Assembly: GCF_000224145.3 (NCBI RefSeq)
Contig: NC_020179.2
Coordinates: 3,561,885-3,625,884, forward strand
Origin: Ciona intestinalis
Taxonomy: Eukaryota > Chordata > Ascidiacea > Phlebobranchia > Cionidae
Length of the DNA stretch: 64,000 nt
Direction of reading: 5' to 3'
In this document: positions 55,749-64,000 of the stretch, piece after piece
Numbering within the stretch: the stretch's first letter is position 1
Layout: every line of letters begins with the position of its first letter
Notes under the pieces: model-generated
Told to the model about the DNA's origin: nothing
Seen by the model: the letters and a program-made list of their open reading frames with translations, nothing else
Database searches by the model: none
Position numbers and translations under genes: made by a program

Positions 55749-58133
55749 TCAATGTCTTGTTTGTGAAGAATCGAATCCTAATGGCCGAATCTTCATTGAT
55801 GTTTCTTTCAATGTTTCCCATCTTCCCTTCCATGTTGCCCACAGTATCCCATCATCATAATAACCTGAATGAATGTAACTTACTTTATCCTTAGTAACGG
55901 CTGTTTTTAATGTGTACATGTACTATCTTTACCTGTAGAGCTTTCCTCTGGTGTATGTATGCCTCCTTCATACCACTTTGCATTAAGATTTGCAGCCGAA
56001 CATCTATTAAACCACCATCCACCACTATCTCCAGCTGTCACATTCAAAAAATTTAAAAAAAACTTCCAATTTATATAGCTTTTACTGAACCTGCGCAGTT
56101 TGCTGCATAGTTATCATTGTCCTTGTCTTTAGTTGTAAACTGCATTGACTTGTGATCAGTTTGTTCCCTGCCTTCAGCTGAATCTGTAATGGAATGTCCA
56201 CGAAATGCATCTCCTATGTTTTGTACCGGGTGTCGGCGGTAATTCTCAATGTATCGTAACCTGTACCTTGAAGCTTCATCTCCAAGTTTAAAGTAGCTGG
56301 AAAAAAGCCAAACTAAAGTGGATCTGGTTCCTTGGACTTTGTGGCAGCACTAATAAACATAAACAGCCGATGCCAATTAATAGACCTGTGAATTTTTAAC
56401 ATACCTGTACCATGCGTATCTTGATTCATTTTGCCATGACACCAAGTCAACTTTTAGTTGTTGTTTGTCTTGCGCTGTTAACCTTGAAGAAAAAAGGTTA
56501 AAAACTATTTTCTACCATTTTTCCATCACCACTGCTAAATATATAGTAGTGCATTATTAAACCACTGCAATAAAATTTGCTATTTTACCCTACAGCTAAA
56601 ATTTCACATAAAAGTTGGCACATACGCATATATATATTCGTTTCCGAGCCAAAATTCATCCACAAAGTCGCATCCCCATTGTCCAAAGCCTTGTTTGTAT
56701 TCTTGCCAAGTCCTACTAAAGTCAAGTGTGCCATCAAACCTGCGTTGTATCACTGTCCAGCCACCTCCAGCATCATCCATATCACAATATACCTGTACAT
56801 ATAATTTCTTATTCATTTTATTATTGGTCATTTTTTGTGATAATTGTCTTGCCCAAGAACACCTACTTTTTAAGTTGCTGCATAGACCATCTAAATCTGT
56901 ATCCTTTTGTTATGATTCGCGCGTCTATAATTTACTATGGAACTAAGATATAGTACTTTGGGGATGGCACAACTTTAGCCCATAATATCCAAATATGCTG
57001 ATCGTATTTTAAACCATTAACAACGACCTCCACCAATAATTCTTATACTTTGAACTATCCTTACCCGCAATGGGGTGGGTAAGATATCTGGCTTGATTAA
57101 ATAAACTCCACTTTCTCTTCCACCTTTCGCATGAATATCCGCACAATCTCTTCCTGTAACTACTGGTAACTTACATTCCTGCATAAGCAGAGTGTCGTCT
57201 CCAATACCACATCTGTCATACCACTCCGATAGATTGATCTGCAATAATTAACATAGTGATGCTAAATATATATAACATTATTTTTATTTATCTCTTCAAA
57301 AACGAAGCGAAGAAAGAGGTCAATAAAAAAAAATTTAAAAAATTGTTGGAAAAGTGTCAGTTAAAAAGCATGGCTGTTGCATCTAATATTGTGCAATTTA
57401 TGCAACATTTCTTACATGTATGTTAGTCAGTTGATCATGTACCACCTTCAAATCAGCAATAACTTGATTGGCATTCACAGATATTTCTTCTGATACTGTC
57501 TGTGACACTCTTATCTCTTCCATCGTTGCATTCACAGTTTGGTAAAGATTTTCAATGCGACCTAATTTAAAATTAATGTGAGATACTTTATTGAAAACAT
57601 ATCTATTTCTCGAGTTAATGTACATTTGAGAATCAACTTTAGTTGACCATTTTATACAGTGATGTGGTTCAAACATTTTTTGTGCTACTTACGATAAATT
57701 GCATTTGTTAGGTTTGCTTTGAGTCTATCATATGATGCTACTTCTCTTTCAAGGCTTTTCCATTGCTCATTTACTTCAGAAACCCTTTGATCCAATTGCT
57801 GGAACTGTTCCATTGCAGTTGCTACAATATCCTCATTCATCGATTGCAAAAGGCATTCATTTGGGCAGAGCTCTCCCTACAATTTATTAAAAATTAAAAG
57901 GTCTTCATGCTTTGTTTAGTAAGTTATTTACTAAACTTCATACCCATCTTTCTGAATCACAATGAATCGACTCTTCAGTGCTTTGTGAGTTGACCAGATC
58001 AGTTGGAAACCTGGGAAAATAATCTCAATATATTACTTTTCACTGAAACTCTTTACAAGTCACTTTATCTTTTGATATTTTTTTACATGACTTACCCAAT
58101 TAATAAAAATATAGAAACTGTAAAAACTCTCAT
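55749..58133 (-). CDS. Fibrinogen-chain-like protein B (beta-chain-like)
   Basis: Ten exons join in frame into 425 residues: 58096-58133, 57944-58010, 57693-57876, 57416-57561, 57065-57238, 56626-56792, 56405-56482, 56091-56296, 55933-56034 and 55749-55864. The signal peptide is [18 protein letters not shown] occupies residues 39-43. A helical region of exactly 111 residues follows, up to C155. The next part, [14 protein letters not shown] then [13 protein letters not shown] and RVYCDM (residues 167 on), is very close to the vertebrate beta chain (CNIPVVSGKEC, YLIQPD, RVYCDM). The globe shows [58 protein letters not shown] and [15 protein letters not shown]. The Asp of the knob-binding pocket and the calcium-site DND are kept; the pocket His is Ser. 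No GPR or GHR knob is visible near the N-terminus. Probable subunit of a secreted multichain fibrinogen-like protein (inference). Confidence 0.93.
56949..57027. repeat. Inverted-repeat mini-element, left half
   Basis: TATAGTACTTTGGGGATGGC and CCCATAATATCCAAATATGC match other copies. It ends about 38 bases from the gene B exon at 57065-57238. Confidence 0.65.
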
Positions 58134-58730
58134 TTCTGTCTTGTGTGCACAGCAAACGCTTACTAGAAATGCTACTATAATATACATTCGACCACCCTAA
58201 CCTATGTTATCCCTAAGCAAATTTGCTAATGCCTATTATACTGTCTTGGTAGATAAGAGTACATGAAAGCATACAAGTTTTTGATTGACTTTGTCTGTGC
58301 CGGAAACCTGGTGCATTTGTGTAGAAACTTGTGTTCTGTTACAAAGGTGTAGTGTTCTGAAGTTGGAAATTGCTGAAATTGAAGTTGGAAGTAAACCTGT
58401 GTAGATTTTTTAATTTTATGTTCTGCTGTTTCTAAGTGTGTAACTTTTACAAGTTAAAAGTGAAGTGCTAAAATTAAATTCTCATTCAACTTTATATTCA
58501 GTCTGTGGTTATTTTGTGGTTAAATCCTGTTCAAGTAGTGATGTTTAAAGTATTAATTGTGCTAAGGGTATAGTGCTCCACAGTTGTATTCATTCAATCT
58601 TAGAATAAGAAATTTTAACAAATCTGACTAGATTCCTGTCTTTATCTGTGCACACATTATATCTGACATATACACAACTCATTTTATTCAACATAAAAAA
58701 ACAAATAAATACATAAAGTGAAACACAAAA
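58134..58730. other. Gap between fibrinogen-like genes B and C
   Basis: AT-rich, no gene seen. It should contain the gene B promoter and the gene C 3' end; minus-strand AATAAA lies at 58683-58688. Confidence 0.55.
58683..58688 (-). terminator. Candidate polyadenylation signal of gene C
   Basis: AATAAA on the minus strand, 42 bases after the gene C stop. Confidence 0.5.
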
Positions 58731-61700
58731 TCACTTTTGACTGAAATCGTGAGGTCTGACTTTCATTTCTGTCCCCTTCATTGAATATGAGATGCCCGCC
58801 CATGTTGGCCACATTATCCCATCTCCATCTACTATTCCTTCTCTGTTGTATGCCCCACCTATGTATAATATTTGGTTAACGTTAATTAGCTACAGTATTA
58901 AAACATAATCAATAGGTAACATTTTCAGATTTGTTAACCTTTGAGTATGATTATATACTTGCAAATTTGAATATCTGTTGAAACAGATTTAATTCTGTGG
59001 TGTTAATTTGCATAGATTGCTGTAAGTGTAAGATGCAACCAATATGTTAACCATTCTAGTTGTACAGTGTACACTATATGTACACTGTTATATATCCTTG
59101 TGTGGGCAGGACAGTCGTTATAAACTTACAACACAGGTGTTCTGTTCTACAATCTTTCTGTCTGTAGTAGGCAGTATTTAAACGACCGTACCATGATAAT
59201 AATGTCCGTTAATATTTGCCGCCATGCATGAGTTGTACCACCAACCACCAGAACCATGTCTACCAGCATAAAGATGCGCACAGTTGCCAGTTTCATTTAA
59301 ATCGTTGTCGTTATCCCTTGTTGTAAACTTCATATTATTTGGGTTTTTACGATGAGCACCAGGGCTGAAAAATAATTTTAAACAGTTTGAATTTATTTAA
59401 ATTAATTTCTAGTTGTGCATATCTTTGTATAATGTTGCTTATTACAGAAATAAATTTTAAACAAGTTTTAGATTTATTTATTTTTTGGGTATAGCTGTGC
59501 ATAACTCTATGTGTAAAGTTGGGCTGTCCCAGTGCACCTTTACCTAAGAAAATGTTTCTATGTAATACTAATTGATATTATATACTGTGTCGTAGTTTTT
59601 TGTTAATTTGACTTACTATCCCCAGCCAGTTATAGAATCCGAAAGATTGCTTTTACTTTCTTGATATTGTGAAATCTGCACTGTAAACTTTCTGTCGTTG
59701 TTCACGCGAAAGTAGTAATACTCAGCAACCCGCGTTTGGTCCTGCCAGTCAGTTATTTCGAACCTCACTGTCAAAAAATTGTTGCTTGTCAACCCAACTA
59801 GGTGTTCATTGCCGAGCCAAAATTCTCTGTCACATTTAGCAGCGTCTGTTCCAAAACCTTTAACAAGTTTTTAACCATTAATAAATGAATGAATGTAACT
59901 TACTTTATCCTCGCGTGGCCGGAAAACGACAGACGTTATAACATGAGTGTTCATACACCTCGTGCCAGCTTACGAGTTACTTTTTTGCGGGGGTTCTTTT
60001 TTTATGTTTGTCTGATAATTTGGACAATCCATTTTTTTAGTAAACATTTTCTACCACTGTTTTTTGCATCTCCAAATGCATCACTTTTTAATTTTTATGC
60101 TAGTTGATTTTTAAAGCGCTATAAATCTTATGTTTCAAGGCCAAGAAAAATAATGAATTGTTATTAGTTTTCACATCCTATATCATTTATATTCAAATTC
60201 CAAACCAGTTCTGTAATCCTCCCAGTTTCGATCAAAGTCAAGTTCGCCATTTGTCCTTCTTTGTACAACTGTCCACCCACCTCCATCTGTCGCCATATCA
60301 CAGTAAACGTTAAACCGTGGTCCACTGACTGGTCGGATAGAATAAAGGCCACTGACTGAAAAAGAATAAAAGCCACTTAAATCCTCTCTGCTACACAATA
60401 TTGAAATCATTACAAACATCTTTTTATTTTTTTATCTTAATTTGTTTTATTTACATACAACTCAATAAAGGTAATTTAATGTATTATGGGTTAAGTAGCC
60501 ATGAACTTATTTTCGTTTATTTTATTCGCCACCTAGTTGTTAATGAGTTTGTTTTGTTGCAATTCCTTTTTTTTCTGTTGTTTTATTTAACCTGATCTTC
60601 GATAGTATATTCGAAGAGATGAATAATATCCATGTTATGTTTTTAATATAATTTATTTTATTGCAGTTGGAAGATACCTCTCTGTCCCGTGCTGTACAAG
60701 TTGGCACAGTCTATTCCAGTTGGTGCTTGTTGCAGCACACATGTGCCTTCAGCATTGCTCTCTTCTTCATTCACTTCTGCACATGTGGTCCCAGAACATG
60801 AAAAAGATGCTGCCAATAAAGATAGCTTTACTTAGCCTACTTCCCAATACCTTGCCCTTATTTCTTCATATGACTTGAGATCATATTATTATCACTTAAC
60901 TCTTACCTCCACTAGTTCTGCAGTATCTCTGACAGTGTGTTTCTGTGTTCTGCTGCTCAGAATCCAGCACTTCATGAAAAACAAGAATGACAACACTTTG
61001 TCACTACCATGTATAGCACATTGCTGATACTAAGTAGAATGAATACATAGTATGCTACTGCTGTTTAATACTTAGGTCAGAGTTGGTCCATTAATCTTAT
61101 ACGTATGCTGGCTACATACATTACCAGTAACCTTGATATGAGCATTTTTTCACAAATATATTCTCACCACTTGCTGAGAGTTGTTGTTGTACAAGTTCAT
61201 CTTGCAGTCGATTTATCTCCTGGATCTGAATACGAGTTGCATATTGTAACCGTTTCACTATGTTCTGTACATCTGTACTTCTTCGGCCGACTGCGGTTAT
61301 AGAATCTGAAAAACAACAATTGCGTATCTTTTATCCAGAGTTTAAATATAAGAAAAACTCTTTTAGATAAACTTGATCTTACACAACATAATATATGATT
61401 CATGTACCTCGTATTGCTTTCACACACGACTTTGTTTTCGTTGGTACATTCCATTCCCGTTTCGCTAATTGGATAGTCGCCTGACATCTTTCTAAATCAT
61501 CAGTGTCTTGTATTTTCCTTTCGTACATTCTGTGGCTCAATCTGCGAATCTCTCTTGCAAGTTTGCATGGCGACGGACAATATCTATCCTGTAACAAATT
61601 TGGCTTAGCAAAACTATCTGAATACATCTACAGTAACCATTTACCCCAATTGCGCATTGGTTACTGTTTCCGGCTTGGCCTGCAGGGCATAATTCCGAAA

Positions 61701-61740
61701 GAAGGAGGAATATGATCCCTATTTGCGTGTATTGCGACAT
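58731..61740 (-). CDS. Fibrinogen-chain-like protein C (alpha-like spacing, with globular domain)
   Basis: Nine exons join in frame into 433 residues: 61645-61740, 61408-61588, 61168-61305, 60907-60969, 60678-60809, 60206-60355, 59617-59857, 59192-59364 and 58731-58858. The signal peptide ([17 protein letters not shown]) precedes CPSPC at residues 36-40. A helical region of 110 residues follows, with coiled-coil-like [15 protein letters not shown], up to the second ring CQRYC (151-155). CxxxC at this place is also the vertebrate alpha-chain form (CRGSC). A Cys-rich, Glu-rich connector (155-194) leads to the globe: [83 protein letters not shown] and GIMWPTWAG. The pocket Asp found in A and B is not at the aligned place, and the calcium loop has one extra residue. 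Gene C is first in transcription order of the cluster. Confidence 0.92.
59100..59175. repeat. Dispersed repeat fragment
   Basis: GACAGTCGTTATAAACTTAC then ACACAGGTGTTCTGTTCTAC belongs to the short dispersed repeat; it lies in a gene C intron. Confidence 0.6.
59885..59995. repeat. Dispersed repeat copy
   Basis: TACTTTATCCTCGCGTGGCC, GGAAAACGACAGACGTTATA and CACCTCGTGCCAGCTTACGA give one of the best-preserved copies of the short dispersed repeat. It lies in a gene C intron. Confidence 0.7.
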
Positions 61741-62853
61741 TCGTAACCTTGGAGTGATTGCTGGTCAACCATATAATAGCTGCTATACTCCCAGACTTAT
61801 AAATTCTACCCAACGAGCCATATCTTTATTAAATAGCCTAATACAACAATACCTTTGTTCCATTTACATTCCAAAGATAACGAACGCAAGCAAAGTTTTC
61901 GCTTAGAATTGAGTTAATTATTCATACAGCATATATTAAATCCTTTTAATCTGCCGAGCCTTAATTGCTAACTCATTGATATCTATCTAGTCAAGCAACT
62001 AAACACTGCTTTCAGCAAACACACGATAACGGAGTTTGCTCCTACGACGAGTAACATTGAGCAAATACTTTTGAAGCTTTGGCCCTTTGTCCGTACACCT
62101 GCAGAGGCTTCTTCCATAGTTATTTGTTAATGCAGTCCCCGATATTTAAATAACGATAGCCTTCTGTCAAAAGTTTCGAATCATTTTCATAAACGTTATA
62201 AGAGTTGGAAGTTCTGTTTCTTTAACGGCGGCATACAAGTGCTACATATCTTGCATATTCTCGAAGAAACCGCTTTCGTTCGTTTCTAAGCTTTGACGTT
62301 ATTTGGTGGTAGCCTAGTTTTCGTTAAAGGGAAAGTAGAATGAAACGATGTTCCATATTCCCCCACCTACTATATATTATAATGCTATGGTGGTTTGCTT
62401 TGTTAAATTGTCGATTTAAAACTCTACATGTGTTAGATCGTGTACACGTACAGTGTGGTACGCGTACCCCATCGAACCTTATATTTGTGCCAGAGTTGGT
62501 CTGGCACCCACGATACGACAACCCGTTTAGTGGCCACCGGGTCAGAGCAATGTCCGTTAGGCGGCGGTACGCCTGCAAGCGCCGATAACTATTTATCGAA
62601 TTTGAAATAAAAGCACTACAACACATGTAACCACTGAGTCAATTTGGAATACAAAGATAAAACTATGTTAATACAACATCGTTATACAGCATTTTCACCA
62701 TTAGCGATTACACAATAGGCCCTGATACATAGGTTGTGCGGCACCCTGCCCAAATTGCTGCAGTTACATTTCATAAGTATATAACGTGTAGGTGCTTCAC
62801 TGCAGCATTAATTCAATACGAAGAGCAATATACATTTAGAGTTAACAACATTC
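61741..62853. other. Gap between gene C and the CAP-domain gene
   Basis: No exon recognised on either strand. It should hold the gene C promoter and the CAP gene's 3' end. The right half of one inverted-repeat element lies at about 62301-62376 (GTTCCATATTCCCCCACCTA then CTATATA). Confidence 0.55.
62301..62376. repeat. Inverted-repeat mini-element, right half
   Basis: The internal AAAGTAGAATGAAACGATG and terminal CCCCCACCTACTATATA match other copies; the left half is absent. Confidence 0.65.
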
Positions 62854-63826
62854 TCAAGCAAGCGGAAGGACATTTTCTTCGAACTGCCCCGCCATGTTCA
62901 TATTTCCAGGAGGTAAATATCTCCCAACCACGTATGTGCTACCGTCAGAAGCTTGTGCAAATCCGGCCCCGAACTCGGTGGAGGCCTTCCATACTACTTG
63001 AGTGAAATGACCTGAACCAAGCCATGAATTAAAATTTATCACCCAATATTACTTACAATGACAAGCCATTTCTTATAAATTCATATCACGAGTTAAAACT
63101 ATCTATCAAATTATAATGTGATAATTTACAAATACAAGTAATTATCTACATTACCTGTCGAACCACTAAATCCTGGTTGCGAGAAGTCGTAATCTTTTAA
63201 CTCATTGTACCACATATCCACCGCTGCATCTGCTCCCAACTCAGCAGAACTCCAAGCCAAGTTCTCCCCTGCACCTTCGCGATCCTTACAATGCTCAAGA
63301 GCATTCTTCGCAGCAATATGATCGGCCCATCTATTTATAGAAACCATTTGTTAAAGATTTAAATTGTGGTTTAATATAACAATAAATGAATGTAACATAT
63401 ATATCGTCCCATGGCGAAAAAACGACAGTCGTCATAACACAGGTGATCACTATTATATACATCTCGTGTCCGCTTACGAGTCACCACGTTTGTAACTTTG
63501 TGAGTAATTATTCTGGGGGTACAGTCCGTTTTGTAATGTATTCCTGACAATTGTTGCACAGACGCGTTTGAACAATAGTTTATATAAAGCAGTCGCAAGT
63601 TTAATCATGGTCAAATTGTTGGATGTTTTGTCTTACTTCTGTGCGTCCTCGCACAACTTAACGCTCAGCGTCATAGCAGCGGTCGAATGAAGCGCTCTCT
63701 TCTCGTTGTGTTTTGTCAGCATGTCTTTAGCGTATTGAGACCCGTCTCCTTTTGGTTCTTCTGTTACAGTTTCTTCTTCCTTAGTCGGTGGTGTAACATC
63801 AACCGTTTCCTCATTCTTTGGCTCAT
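62854..63826 (-). CDS. CAP-superfamily protein, GLIPR2/GAPR-1-like; first exon off the right edge
   Basis: Three exons splice in frame: 63637-63826, 63155-63330 and 62854-63011. They encode an acidic Thr/Glu-rich linker (EETVDVTPPTKEEETV), then a CAP domain: LTKHNEKRALH, LCEDAQKWADH, the GENLAW signature, DMWYNELKDYDF, QPGFSGSTGHFTQVVW (CAP1 motif) and a C-terminus FEENVLPLA. The pattern is closest to mammalian GLIPR2/GAPR-1 (GENLAW, QPGF, GHFT, FEENVLP). The CAP-cavity His and Glu residues appear kept (RALH, GENL, GHFT). GAPR-1 itself lacks a signal peptide and binds Golgi membranes. Here the first visible exon opens with a phase-1 acceptor (TTTGTGCAG at its upstream side) after an extra acidic linker, so an upstream exon, perhaps a signal peptide, must lie right of about 63850 or beyond the window. 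Confidence 0.9.
63385..63520. repeat. Dispersed repeat copy
   Basis: AACGACAGTCGTCATAACAC, ACATCTCGTGTCCGCTTACG and AGTCACCACGTTTGTAACTT mark a copy of the short dispersed repeat in a CAP-gene intron. Confidence 0.7.
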
Positions 63827-64000
63827 CTGCACAAATAATTGCCGCTGTTATAAGCACTTAAGATTCGATTTCTGGTGTATAGCCGTGTGTGCTAATAACA
63901 ATCTACGTTGACATTACAATGGCTAAGAAGGTTGGGACAGTGAAATGCGAAACTGAAAGTTTATTGACCTAAGAGAACAAAAGTTGAATTCACGACACGG

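Noticed and set aside
52411-61740. Ficolin, angiopoietin or tenascin identity for the fibrinogen-domain genes
   Set aside because: No collagen repeats or FN3/EGF domains are seen, and each protein has two cysteine rings around a helical region, as in fibrinogen chains.
1-64000. Bacterial-type features: CRISPR arrays, operon promoters, rRNA or complete tRNA genes
   Set aside because: No regular spaced repeats, rRNA or full cloverleaf were found; introns and gene content are those of an animal nuclear genome.

Overview
The window looks like nuclear DNA of an ascidian tunicate, most likely Ciona (inference). The genes are chordate or deuterostome families (Dachshund, adenylyl cyclase 9, leiomodin, fibrinogen-type chains). 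They are cut by many short introns with GT-AG borders, lie close together, and share their introns with a small inverted-repeat element of the kind common in Ciona. The product names come from reading spliced exons by eye against remembered families; no search was run.

Layout, left to right. About 1-9.0 kb holds the 5' half of a Dachshund (DACH) transcription co-factor gene on the minus strand, running off the left edge, with exons encoding the Ski/Sno/Dac DNA-binding domain. About 9-17 kb is a long upstream stretch with no recognisable gene. TMEM33 (minus) lies at 17.1-20.0 kb. Three intronless minus-strand genes follow at 20.4-23.4 kb: an unrecognised disordered protein, RPAIN and MND1. The plus strand then carries a complete 28-exon adenylyl cyclase type 9 gene (24.7-40.9 kb), a leiomodin gene with an unusual C-terminal extension (41.8-50.0 kb) and a damaged-looking FANCF-like gene (50.5-51.9 kb).

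The right end (52.4-61.7 kb, minus) carries three head-to-tail genes, each with the architecture of a vertebrate fibrinogen chain: signal peptide, CPxxC ring, helical region, second cysteine cluster and fibrinogen C-terminal globe. In two of them the spacing between cysteine rings is 110 and 111 residues, essentially the vertebrate value. The middle gene is strongly beta-chain-like around the second ring. This is the most interesting system in the window: a possible invertebrate three-chain fibrinogen locus. A CAP-superfamily (GLIPR2/GAPR-1-like) secreted protein gene runs off the right edge.

Other themes: the palindrome TGACGTCA (a CRE-type octamer) is strikingly clustered in the Dachshund introns and in the leiomodin locus, including inside leiomodin coding exons in two reading frames. 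At least ten copies or fragments of one inverted-repeat mini-element, and a second dispersed repeat with a tRNA-like part, occupy introns and 3' flanks.
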